A stretch of 34,004 nt of DNA from Fidelibacterota bacterium (GTDB lineage Bacteria > Fidelibacterota > Marinisomatia > SCGC-AAA003-L08 > JACNLC01): the NCBI GenBank assembly GCA_014381725.1, contig JACNLC010000062.1:1-34004 (forward strand), read 5' to 3'. Under the pieces are notes generated by a model that saw only the letters and a program-made list of their open reading frames with translations, did no database searches and was not told where the DNA came from. A program made the translations under genes and the position numbers. Below are positions 8,287 through 17,700 of the stretch, piece after piece. The stretch's first letter is position 1, and each line of letters opens with the position of its first letter.

Positions 8287-10407
8287 ATGAAAAAGATTTA
8301 TTTTATACCGTTATTATTCTCACTAATTCTTATACCAAATTGTGATGATCCCCTAGAAGAAAATGATGCAACTGTGACAGATACACGAAATCTGACATCT
8401 ATTGGAAACGGAAATATTGGATCCGTAGATGAATATTTCTACGATTTTGATAATGAAATTAATGTAACATTTTTAAATTGGGGTTATACAAATCTCCAAA
8501 ACCCTGATTTGAACCCACCGAATATTGACGATGATGCTCTAAGCTTTAGAACGTTCCCATCAATAACTGTAACTGATACGAGTTACAATCCATTAAATGA
8601 TTCAACATTTTCAGGTTATATTGAAATAACCTATGATGAACTTACCGAAGCTGATAAAGATTCATTATTCACACGAACTGTATTAGATTCTATTGCGGAT
8701 TATACGGTTCTTATTGAGGACTCTTTGGAAGTTGATCAGTTCAAGAATAAAAACTTCATTACTTGGGATTTAAGTCTAAAACGATATGATACAAATAAGG
8801 ATGAAGATTGGACAAGACCAAAAGAATTATTTGAATTTGTGGATTCACTGGATATCATAGAGTATCATGTTGTTGTTGACACTAATGTTACAGAAATCCA
8901 TGATGTTACTTTATTTGTAGATACAGACCAACTCGTGAAAGCCGAAACAGAATATTTAACTCTAAATGATTCAGGCGAACCTGTTCCTCATACTTATGGA
9001 GATTATATTTCGTACACCAAAAAAGAATTTGCCCCAGATTCTTTGCAGTACATCACTCATGGTGATTGTAGATATAACGGAGTAATAGATGATGCTGAGA
9101 CTGAAATCGAAGAAGAATGTATTTATGGAATTTGGAATGGCACAGGCACATATTGCGATGAGCCAAATGGATTACATGATATGGCAGAAACTTTTGTTGA
9201 TGAAAATAATAACTCAACTTGGGATGAAGGTGAATTGTATAAGGATTGGAATTGCAACAATCAATGGGATGATGCTGAGACTGAAATCGAAGCTGAATGT
9301 ACGGATGGTATCTGGAACGAAGAAGAAGGATTCTGCGATGTGCCGAACGGAAAATGGGATGATGCAGAAACTTCTTACAATGGTCATATCGGAGAACTAA
9401 GTGATCGACCAGGAAATTTGTTAGTAGATTATTCTAATCCTTTAAATCCAACTATTGTAGATAGCATAGCTTGTGGAGATTCGCTTAAATTGAAGTTTAG
9501 TAATGATTATTATAAAATAATTGTAGAAAATGAGTATAGTGATTATGTCCAAATGAATATTGACGATATTGATTATATTGAAACTATTTGGACCAACAAC
9601 ATAATAGATCAGACTTTTGCAAATGGTTCAACAGATTACTATGTAACCAAAACAGAATGGTACGATGAATCAAATGATAGACAATATGATTACCATCTCT
9701 TCAAACAAGGTTCATCTGTTGTTTCAAAATTAGAACATCCAAGTTATTTTCTTCCTGGAGGTGCTTTTGCAGGTTTCGGACATGATTCTTGGGAAGAAGG
9801 GACTTATAGCCCAGATGCTTTTGTAGATGGTTTCTGGTTTGAAGAATTTGCACAAGATATCCCATTATATTACACCTATAGTGGACAGTTTAGGGATGGT
9901 GAAATTGTACAATCTGACACTACAATTGTTACACCAATAGCAATTTACAATATAACAAAATCTTACATGGTGGAGTCTGACACTGTTACAGTACCGTTAT
10001 CTGTTCATGATGAAAGTGATTCTCTTTTATCTTCGAATACATTTTTTGATAAAGAATCTTGTTTTAAGATTACTCGTGAACTAAGCATGATTATGGTTGG
10101 TAGTGGTGTGGAATATGGTGAGAAAAATATTACTTGGGTTGCTGAAGGAAATGGAATTGTTAGAGATGAAGTTTATATCCGTTGGACAGAACCATCTTGG
10201 ATTAATGGTCAACAGTGGTTTCCATATTCAAAATGGGAAATTGTTAGTTATTCAGAAAATGAAATACTTGGAAGAGGATTTAATAATTCCAATTATATAA
10301 AATTAAATGAACTTGAAAATTTACCTGAAGTAAATAATGATCCATATCAAAAAAGACGGACAGTCGGTTTGCAAAGGGTTTCATTAATTGAATCTACAGG
10401 GAATTAG
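8287..10407 (+). CDS. Possible lipoprotein with Asp-rich WDDAE/WDEGE repeats
   Basis: I prefer ATG 8287 over the in-frame ATG 8266, because AAGGA abuts 8266 with no spacer while GAAAGG lies 13 bases before 8287. The product is 706 aa. The N-terminus MKKIYFIPLLFSLILIPNC ends in Cys19 after a hydrophobic stretch. This suggests a lipoprotein, but Asn at -1 is a poor lipobox. Residues about 265-375 hold repeated acidic Trp motifs (DDAETEIE, NSTWDEGE, NQWDDAETE, GKWDDAET), with an exact 25-base repeat at 9088-9112 and 9268-9292, period 60 codons. These resemble Ca-binding acidic loops, and similar motifs occur in the barrel protein encoded at 11265. No sorting domain is visible. The stop codon falls inside the border repeat of the adjoining RAYT element, so the C-terminus may have been altered by insertion. 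The function is not recognised. Confidence 0.8.
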   Translation: MKKIYFIPLLFSLILIPNCDDPLEENDATVTDTRNLTSIGNGNIGSVDEYFYDFDNEINVTFLNWGYTNLQNPDLNPPNIDDDALSFRTFPSITVTDTSYNPLNDSTFSGYIEITYDELTEADKDSLFTRTVLDSIADYTVLIEDSLEVDQFKNKNFITWDLSLKRYDTNKDEDWTRPKELFEFVDSLDIIEYHVVVDTNVTEIHDVTLFVDTDQLVKAETEYLTLNDSGEPVPHTYGDYISYTKKEFAPDSLQYITHGDCRYNGVIDDAETEIEEECIYGIWNGTGTYCDEPNGLHDMAETFVDENNNSTWDEGELYKDWNCNNQWDDAETEIEAECTDGIWNEEEGFCDVPNGKWDDAETSYNGHIGELSDRPGNLLVDYSNPLNPTIVDSIACGDSLKLKFSNDYYKIIVENEYSDYVQMNIDDIDYIETIWTNNIIDQTFANGSTDYYVTKTEWYDESNDRQYDYHLFKQGSSVVSKLEHPSYFLPGGAFAGFGHDSWEEGTYSPDAFVDGFWFEEFAQDIPLYYTYSGQFRDGEIVQSDTTIVTPIAIYNITKSYMVESDTVTVPLSVHDESDSLLSSNTFFDKESCFKITRELSMIMVGSGVEYGEKNITWVAEGNGIVRDEVYIRWTEPSWINGQQWFPYSKWEIVSYSENEILGRGFNNSNYIKLNELENLPEVNNDPYQKRRTVGLQRVSLIESTGN
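9088..9292 (+). repeat. Internal 60-codon Asp-rich repeat with exact 25-base cores
   Basis: The 25 bases at 9088-9112 recur exactly at 9268-9292, and the following codons (ECIYGIWN versus ECTDGIWN) are similar. They lie within the possible lipoprotein gene and encode the DDAETEIE motif followed by Cys/Trp-rich sequence. Confidence 0.8.
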
Positions 10408-10658
10408 AGATAAACCGATGAATCGGTTTTGTTTTATGAATAATATTATTCCCACGACTGAAGTCGCGGGCTACGGTTGGCTGTGTTTAGATTTAAATAA
10501 ACTAGTTGCAATTAGACTAAAGCAACCAACATGTGGGCAATGAGAAGATGAAAAGATGTAACAATAATGGTTTCTTGATGTTATGGTAAAATCAAGCAAC
10601 CCACAGTTTCAACTGTGGGTAATTAAAAGAAGAAAAGATATAACCATTTCAATGGTTT
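10402..10658. repeat. Left REP-like hairpin array of the RAYT element
   Basis: Hairpins, left to right: 10412-10429 (AAACCGAT GA ATCGGTTT, perfect); 10451-10470 (CCCACGACT GA AGTCGCGGG, one mismatch); 10599-10620 (ACCCACAGTT TC AACTGTGGGT, perfect); 10642-10657 (AACCATT TC AATGGTT). A separate palindrome GAATAATATTATTC is at 10438-10451 and a CTTGAT/ATCAAG stem at 10574-10596. It overlaps the last codons and stop of the upstream gene. Confidence 0.85.
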
Positions 10659-10670
10659 ATTAGTAATTTG

Positions 10671-11108
10671 ATGAGTCATTCACTTACAAAATTATGGATA
10701 CACAGTATATTTGGAACGAAAAACAGAGAACCTCTGATATCAAAAGATATAAGCGGTACTGTTCATAATCATATGCAAGAACAATTAGAAGAAATGGGCT
10801 GTAAGGTGCGGATTATTAAAGGAACTAGTGACCATGTTCACCAACTATTTTTGCTGTCGAACGATAATTCTATTGCACAAGTTATGAAATCGATAAAAGG
10901 TGAATCTTCTCATTGGATAAACCAGAAGAATTTGACAAAGACAAAATTTAGTTGGCAGACTGGGTATGGTGCATTTTCAGTTAGTGAATCAAATGTTAGT
11001 AAAGTTGAACGATATATTAGAAACCAAGAAGAGCATCATAAAAATATGACTTTTAGAGAAGAATATGAACGATTTATGAAACAACATAAATTAGAGATAA
11101 ACCAATGA
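10671..11108 (+). CDS. REP-associated tyrosine transposase (IS200/Transposase_17-like, Y1 HUH)
   Basis: A 145-aa protein from ATG 10671. A TTG three bases earlier is possible, and neither has a clear ribosome-binding site. Family hallmarks: LWIHSIFGTKNREPLI at the N-terminus; the HUH metal-binding pair H55-V-H57 in SDHVHQLF; WQTGYGAFSVS; and the nucleophile tyrosine Y115 in VERYIRNQEEHH. HUH transposases of this kind cut single-stranded DNA next to hairpins and form a 5'-phosphotyrosine link. All the key residues are present and the length is normal, so the enzyme looks intact. The stop codon lies in the loop of the first right-hand hairpin, so the gene and the element end overlap. Confidence 0.93.
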   Translation: MSHSLTKLWIHSIFGTKNREPLISKDISGTVHNHMQEQLEEMGCKVRIIKGTSDHVHQLFLLSNDNSIAQVMKSIKGESSHWINQKNLTKTKFSWQTGYGAFSVSESNVSKVERYIRNQEEHHKNMTFREEYERFMKQHKLEINQ

Positions 11109-11228
11109 ATCGGTTTTGGTTTATGAATATTGTTATTCCCACGACTGAGGTTGTGGGTTTCGAGACTAAAGCTACCTACAGTTACTGTGGGTGTTGGAAA
11201 TAAAATAAGCATAACCATTTAATGGTTT
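11089..11228. repeat. Right REP-like hairpin array of the RAYT element
   Basis: Hairpins: 11099-11116 (AAACCAAT GA ATCGGTTT, one mismatch); 11138-11157 (CCCACGACT GA GGTTGTGGG, with G-T pairs); 11174-11192 (ACCTACAGT T ACTGTGGGT); 11213-11227 (AACCATT T AATGGTT). Same order and orientation as the left array, with more substitutions, several of which keep pairing through G-T. It lies just upstream of the TonB-like gene and could act in its 5' leader. Confidence 0.85.
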
Positions 11229-11264
11229 TGTTAGTGGAAAGAAATAAAGAAAGATTTTATTAAA

Positions 11265-14200
11265 ATGAGAAAACAAAGTATGATGAGATATATTCTATTA
11301 TCACTCAGTTTAGTAACCGTTATATTTGCAGGTACTGATGGTACAATTCGAGGTAAAATTACTGATCAAGCAGGAAATGCCTTGCCATTTGCTCAGATTT
11401 ATATAGAGGAACTGAGCATTGGGGCAGTCGCTGATGTGGATGGTGATTATATTGTGATGAATGTTCCTGTAGGAACCTATGATGTAACCTTTATGATGCT
11501 CGGTTATAGTAAAGTGGTAGTTACAGATATTGGTGTTAAAATGGATCAATCGGTTTACATAAACCAAATTCTATCTGAAGAAGTTATTGAAGGTGAAGAG
11601 ATTATTGTTCGCGGTGAAAGGGATTTGGTCGAAAAAGGTACCACAGCTAAAAAAATTACTGTTGGCAAAGAAGCTATTGAAGCTCTTCCTATAAGAGATA
11701 TTACAGAATTATATTCGCTTCAATCAGGTGTGGTTAAAGTAGAAAGTAAAACTCAAGGTATTCCAGACCACGAAGAAAGAGGATTAGAAGAAGTGCATGT
11801 TCGTGGAGGTAGAAGCGGAGAAATTGCCTATATGATTGACGGTTTATACATCAGAAATCCTATTTTTGGTGGAATTGGAAATGGAACTCGTCTCAATCTG
11901 TTTGCTGTTAAAGAATTTGACTGGCAACCAGGTGGCTTTAATGCTGAATATGGTGATGCTATGTCTGCTGTTTCAAATATGCACACTAACTTTGGTAATG
12001 ATAATTTTGAGTATAAATTCAAATATGAAACCAGTACTTTAGGTGCTGTATCTGGAAACTACTATGATGAACTCCGTGGCTATAACGATTATAATTTTGG
12101 CATAGGTGGTCCTATATCGGTAGCACAAGATATTCACTTTTGGCTTTCTGGACAATATACTGATAATCAAACATATAGTGTTTATAAATTTGATGATAAA
12201 GTATTTATAGAAGATGACCCAAATAATGACAATAACAGAGAAAATTTAGTTAATCCTTGGGATAACATTGCTGGTTTTAAAGGTTTTGGGTTTGACAGAA
12301 CTATTGATGGGTTTGGTAAGATATCATGGAAACCAAACAACAAAATCCGTACTAATTTTTCGTATTGGCAAGTTGCTGCGCACAGAAAAGTATTTAATCC
12401 GAGATATATGTATTGGGATGACGGACAGAACGAGTTATTCCGCGATACAAAGAGATATACTTTTGAACTCAATCACCAGTTAACAGGTAACTCATTTTAT
12501 ACAGTTAGATATTCCCGTTTTGAACAAGGACAATTTCAAGGTGTAAGATGGGCTGATAGTGATAACGATGGTTACCCTGATTGGTTTGAGTGGAATCATC
12601 CTGCTGGTGAAAGGAGTATGTCTGATCCATATAATGCAAATGTCGTGCCTTATGATATTGTTAATGGTGATACTGTAAACTATGTAATGCGTGATGGAAA
12701 TGGTCCAGATGATTGGTCGAGTGGTTGGTATTATGGAGCAGATGCTGGAAATTATAATTGGGATGTCGCAGAAGATTTTGATGATGTTAACGGAAACGGA
12801 ATTAGGGATTATGGGGAAGATTTTACAGATTTGAACAATAATAATGAATGGGATGGTCCGGCAAAAACAGAGGATTGTTATTACAGAGATGGTTCATATT
12901 GGCTAACTCCTGAAATGTATGTAAACTGGCAAAATTTTACAGATTATTCTTCAATTTACAATAGATATGAGCAAGACCCTTGGTATGATGAATTCTATGG
13001 CGATGCACAAGAAGCAGTAAATAATGGCTCAGTAAATAATCAGCCATCACAAGCATCTTTAGAAATTGTGGATAATTACAGTATGTATAATTCATGGTTT
13101 GGTACTATTAACGATTCACTTTATTATTTAGGTGGCTGGGATGAAGGTCAAACTTTTGGTGGACACGATAGATTTTATGGTACTTCAATGGCTGTTACAG
13201 ATGAATTTAGAGCCGATTTCACTACACAGTTAACTAAAAAATGGAAAGTCCGCTCTGGAATTGATTGGAAAACTCATAAACTAAATTTTTATGAAGTAAA
13301 AAATCCATGGGACGATGTAGCTGCATTCAGACAAAGATTTTCTGAACAATGGGACGATTATGGTGCTGATGGTATTCCTATGATCGATAATGCTGGTGTT
13401 GCAGATGAAGGAGAAGGAAACGGTGTTTGGGATGAGGGTGAGAAATTTAGTGACTTTAACGGAAATGGTCGATGGGATGATTATGTAGAACCAGAAGAGT
13501 TGTCTGGCTATATACAAAACACATTTGAAGTGCCTTGGATGGTTATCAATGCTGGTATAAGACTTGATGCTGTAAATTATAATTCTAAAATATGGGCAGA
13601 TACTACTGGTGAATTTTCACCGGGAGTTCCTTGGTATTTTAATGATGAAGATGGAGATGGGAATTGGGATCAAGGAGCTGAAGAAGCAGATGACCAATCA
13701 CAGGATAGTTGGGGTTCAAATACTAAAGTTATTTTCAAAAACTCAGAATGGCTATGGAAACTCAGTCCTCGTTTAGGATTTAGTCATGTGATTACAGACC
13801 AAGCTACATTTACATTTAACTATGGTTTATATTATCAAACACCTGTTTACCAAAATGTATATTTGAATACAAATCGTCAAGAAGATCCAATGGAATTATT
13901 TGAAGAAAGTGATGGATATATTGGTAATGCAACTATGATTGCAGCAAGGACACAATCTTATGAATTTGGATTTAACATTCAAGTTAACCGTAATTGGGCC
14001 TATTCGTTAATGGGTTGGGTAAAAGATATGGATCAATTGGCAACTGCTAAAACATACAGAAGTGGGGTTTATGAATATCAAATTTATGACAATGGAGATT
14101 ATGGAAGTGCAAAAGGTATTGATTTCACTCTGCAAAATCGAGGAATGTTTTTTACTACAATGCTTCAATATACATACTCACACGCAAAAGCTAATAGTCA

Positions 14201-14732
14201 ATACGATGGTGCAGCTTTTGGGCAAGTTTATGTAGATGCTCCTTCACAAGAGTTTACAATGTCGTATGATAGAACTCACGATTTAACTGTATCAATGTTT
14301 ACAGTTCTACCATTTGGTATTAGAACATCGCTTACTGGATTTTATCAATCTGGAGCACCTTATACTCCAATGATTTTTAATGGAGATAAACCTGAAGAAG
14401 ATGTTAAGAATAAATTCACAAAACGAGGTCCAGCATATAAAAATGCTAACTTATCATTCTCTAAATATGTATCTTTGAACGATATAAAATTAGCAATTGG
14501 ACTAAATGTTTACAATGTATTTAACTATATGAGTCCTTGGGATGTATGGCCATTAACTGGAGAAGCTGATGATCCTGGTGACTATTATACAGATGATGTA
14601 GGTTTACCTTATGATAGTGATGCTTCAGGAGATGGCCCAGACGGAAACTTGTCGTCAGCTTATTATGATATGCCGTGGTTTTATTCTCCTCCACGACAGA
14701 TAAATTTCTTTGTACAAATTGAATTTAAATAA
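11265..14732 (+). CDS. TonB-dependent-receptor-like outer-membrane protein
   Basis: An 1155-aa protein with a signal peptide ending near residue 23 (LSLVTVIFAG). Residues about 26-110 form a carboxypeptidase-regulatory-like domain (GTIRGKITDQAGNALPFAQI, PVGTYDVTFMMLGY). Residues 115-235 look like a plug (EEIIVRGERD, EEVHVRGGRSGEIAYMIDGL, GGFNAEYGDAMSAV). The rest is a long beta-barrel ending INFFVQIEFK with a terminal aromatic/charged strand. Acidic loops interrupt the barrel: DVNGNGIRDYGEDFTD (about 12781), GNGVWDEGEKFSDFNGNGRW (about 13417) and DEDGDGNWDQG (about 13645); these look able to bind Ca. Such receptors usually move ligands across the outer membrane using TonB energy, but no TonB box or substrate is evident, so a structural role is possible. 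The next gene starts 14 bases downstream, so the two are probably co-transcribed. Confidence 0.85.
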   Translation: MRKQSMMRYILLSLSLVTVIFAGTDGTIRGKITDQAGNALPFAQIYIEELSIGAVADVDGDYIVMNVPVGTYDVTFMMLGYSKVVVTDIGVKMDQSVYINQILSEEVIEGEEIIVRGERDLVEKGTTAKKITVGKEAIEALPIRDITELYSLQSGVVKVESKTQGIPDHEERGLEEVHVRGGRSGEIAYMIDGLYIRNPIFGGIGNGTRLNLFAVKEFDWQPGGFNAEYGDAMSAVSNMHTNFGNDNFEYKFKYETSTLGAVSGNYYDELRGYNDYNFGIGGPISVAQDIHFWLSGQYTDNQTYSVYKFDDKVFIEDDPNNDNNRENLVNPWDNIAGFKGFGFDRTIDGFGKISWKPNNKIRTNFSYWQVAAHRKVFNPRYMYWDDGQNELFRDTKRYTFELNHQLTGNSFYTVRYSRFEQGQFQGVRWADSDNDGYPDWFEWNHPAGERSMSDPYNANVVPYDIVNGDTVNYVMRDGNGPDDWSSGWYYGADAGNYNWDVAEDFDDVNGNGIRDYGEDFTDLNNNNEWDGPAKTEDCYYRDGSYWLTPEMYVNWQNFTDYSSIYNRYEQDPWYDEFYGDAQEAVNNGSVNNQPSQASLEIVDNYSMYNSWFGTINDSLYYLGGWDEGQTFGGHDRFYGTSMAVTDEFRADFTTQLTKKWKVRSGIDWKTHKLNFYEVKNPWDDVAAFRQRFSEQWDDYGADGIPMIDNAGVADEGEGNGVWDEGEKFSDFNGNGRWDDYVEPEELSGYIQNTFEVPWMVINAGIRLDAVNYNSKIWADTTGEFSPGVPWYFNDEDGDGNWDQGAEEADDQSQDSWGSNTKVIFKNSEWLWKLSPRLGFSHVITDQATFTFNYGLYYQTPVYQNVYLNTNRQEDPMELFEESDGYIGNATMIAARTQSYEFGFNIQVNRNWAYSLMGWVKDMDQLATAKTYRSGVYEYQIYDNGDYGSAKGIDFTLQNRGMFFTTMLQYTYSHAKANSQYDGAAFGQVYVDAPSQEFTMSYDRTHDLTVSMFTVLPFGIRTSLTGFYQSGAPYTPMIFNGDKPEEDVKNKFTKRGPAYKNANLSFSKYVSLNDIKLAIGLNVYNVFNYMSPWDVWPLTGEADDPGDYYTDDVGLPYDSDASGDGPDGNLSSAYYDMPWFYSPPRQINFFVQIEFK

Positions 14733-14746
14733 GAGATCGAAACAAA

Positions 14747-17700
14747 ATGAAAATTAATTATATGAAATTATGCAAAAGTGTTCTGTTTGTATCTGCAATT
14801 GCATTTGGTAGTATTTTTGCCGCAGATGACAAACCAAACGATGGTGTTGGAGAAAATTTCAATTCCAATGGTGGTAGTCTTGGCAAAATTGGTGATTGGA
14901 ACCAACCATCTAACCCAATGTTAGACAGAGCAAAGGGATTTTTGCTTAAAGGAAAAGTGAAAAATGCGGTTACTAACTATGGTAATTTTATAACTTGGGA
15001 CGAACATCCAGCCGGATTATGGGGTGATTATACTTATCTTCCTCATGTTGCGTTTGTTTCTGGTGTTCCGGGACAAGTTTATTCGTCTGATTTTGAATGG
15101 TTAGAGGGTGAAGTCTCGGATGATGGTAAATTCAAATTTTGGGAATCTCCATCTGCTTATGATAAGTGGTTTGAAAATGGTAGTGATAATTTTGTAGGTG
15201 TTGTTTTTGAAGTATCTGATGATAAGGGAAAAGTTGGAGAAAAAGTTGAGACAATTGATGATTTAACCACTTATAATCAATGGGGAATTGAAAATGGTGC
15301 AGTTTTTATAAGTGTTGAGTATGATGAATATTTCCCAATTGATCCGAATAATTCCAGTGCTGATATTGGTTTAATTTATCCTTGGGCATTAAGACCAAAA
15401 CTTAAAGAAAGATTATCTGATTTTGATTTATATGATTATGGCGATGACGGTGAAGAATGGACTTTTGGATATTGTTATAACGCAGAAAGTGATGAATATA
15501 TTTATGATTTGGTAACTTGCGCAGACCTTGAATTAGAATGGGTTGACGAGATGGATCAGTATGATTATTACGGAGCTACTTTTAGTGAATCTTGGTTCAC
15601 TAGATGGAATCCTAACACAAATACTGATTGGCAAGCCACAACAAATTCTAGAGTAAATACACATAACTCTGATGTAGATGCTGGTGATGTTTTTGGTTCA
15701 ACTGACTTTACTGATACTGGTGATACATATCCTATGTTAGCTCATAGTGACCACTCTGAAACTTGGCCAGTAAAAATGATTGAGGGTGCAGAAACTCCCT
15801 TTTGGCCAGGATGGAGAGCTGAAAATTATATTCCTGAAGAATCTGGTTGTTCTCCACAATCACGAAGTAATCCGGATTGCTGGGAAAAAGACCCTGATAG
15901 ATTTATTTCTGATACCGATGTTTATATGGAATTTGATGATAGATGGGCTCATCGAGGTAATTTGGTAAGTGATAACGAATATCTTCAAACGGGGTATCCA
16001 ATGGGTCTTAAAGTAATGGCACAAGCTCATTCTTATGGTGTAGCTTATGCTGAAGATATTATGTTTGTAACTGTAAATGTAAGAAATGAAAGTGGTGATT
16101 GGTGTGCTTTCGAAAGAGATAAAGATGGCGTTGAAATTCCAGTATTGGATGATGATGGTTATCAAATTTGTGGTGATGGTTTGATTATGCCTGACGGTAC
16201 TCAATTAAATCGTGGAGAAGGTTTTGATTATAAAGATGTATTTCTAGGTTTTTATATGGATGCGGATGCTGCATCTACAGATTATTTTGGTAATTTTTGG
16301 CCACACTCTAATGAAGATGATTTTATGGAATACTATTGGGAGAGAATGTATGTAAAAGGTGATTCTATGCGCATTAGTATGGCAATGATTTATGATTATG
16401 ACGGCAATAGTAATGGAGCAACAGATTTAGGCATTGTAGCTACTCAGTTACTCGACTCTCCATTAGCAACTCACAATATTGATTTAGATAAAGATGGTGA
16501 ACCTGATATTTATGCTGGTGAACCTTTAAAAATGACAGATTGGCACTGGTTTGATTGGTATAATAGACCAGGTGTTGTAACTCGAGAAAGTAACTCAAAC
16601 TGTTGTGCAGGTGCACCAGGAAGACCTCAAGCATTAAACAAAGAAGAAATTCAGTATAAGGTTCTTGCTGGAGATACAACAAATCTTTCTAACGATGAAA
16701 AAGATTGGTTTTTCCATACTAATAATCCTGCTGTTGACAGTGATGACGACCTTAATCCTCATTTTGATTCAATTGAAGGATTAGAAGAAGAACCTATTTT
16801 TGATGAAGGATTAGATTGCGTTTTTGAAATGAGTTGTGGTCCTTTTGATTTAGATGTTGGTGAACAAGTACCTTTTTCTTTCTGCATTATTTTTGGACAA
16901 GATAAAGACGATTTAATTAACAATGCTCGTTTTGCTCAAATTATGTATAATTCACGATATCAAGGTTTTACAGCTCCTGAAAAACCTGAAGTAACTGCTG
17001 ATATAGATTTTGATCAGGTGGAACTGACTTGGAAACAAAGTCCAATATTTTCACAAGATATTTTATCTGAATACTCTGATTTTGAAGGATTCAAAATTTA
17101 TAAAAGTACTGATGGTGGACGGACTTGGGGTAATCCAGAGGATAAAATCAAAGATAGTGATAATGTATTTGTTGGATGGAGACCGTACAGCAAAGGCAAT
17201 TTTGTAGCGCAGTATGATTTAGATCGTATAGAAGATTCTTTGTTCTGTATAAAAGGTTTCCAACCAGACATGTACGACGATTGGATAACAGCAGTTGGAG
17301 AATATAAAGATGATTTAGCTACGGATGAACTTGAAGACGACTATGATTTTGAACAATACTGTATTCCTCTTGAAGATGAGACAGCGAGTTCTTTACGAGG
17401 ATATGATATTCAGGGTGAAGATCCAAAAGCAGGATGGTACACATTGGGTTACAATACTGGTCTTTTTGAAGATGTTTGGAATGAAGATAATACAATTGGA
17501 TTTTCTTTCAACCAAGTTGATTCAGTTTACACATTTATTGACAGAAATATAACTCCAGGAATTGAATATACATATTCCGTTACTGGATATGATATGGGAG
17601 TTGAAGAGGATTTTGAAATTACTTATTCTGGAAGTGGTGTAATTGAACAGGATACAACTTGGTCACATTCAAATCCTGATAATTGGTCATCACCTGTTGG

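Larger units (their letters stand above)
10402..11228 (+). mobile_element. RAYT/REP element: HUH transposase gene flanked by four-hairpin repeats
   Basis: A Y1 transposase gene (10671-11108) lies between two related non-coding ends. Both ends begin with AATTAGAGATAAACC and share about 70 bases (10402-10469 and 11089-11156). Each has four hairpins in the same order: AAACCGAT type, CCCACGACT type, CCCACAGT type and AACCATT type. The left end is longer (257 against about 140 bases) because it carries a second, decayed copy of its inner half at about 10516-10573. This matches the general organisation of REP-associated tyrosine transposases, where the enzyme acts on flanking short palindromes. No tnpB-like gene is present. 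Confidence 0.8.

Noticed and set aside
9089-9400. 103-aa alternative frame inside the possible lipoprotein gene
   Set aside because: It exists because the Asp-rich repeat is open in another frame; the main frame continues on both sides with a coherent protein.
10402-11228. Repeated hairpins considered as a CRISPR array
   Set aside because: The units are few, unequal in spacing and flank a transposase gene; there are no regular spacers and no cas genes.
10402-11228. IS605-type element with tnpB
   Set aside because: Only a Y1 transposase is present, and the following gene is a TonB-like barrel, not an RNA-guided nuclease.
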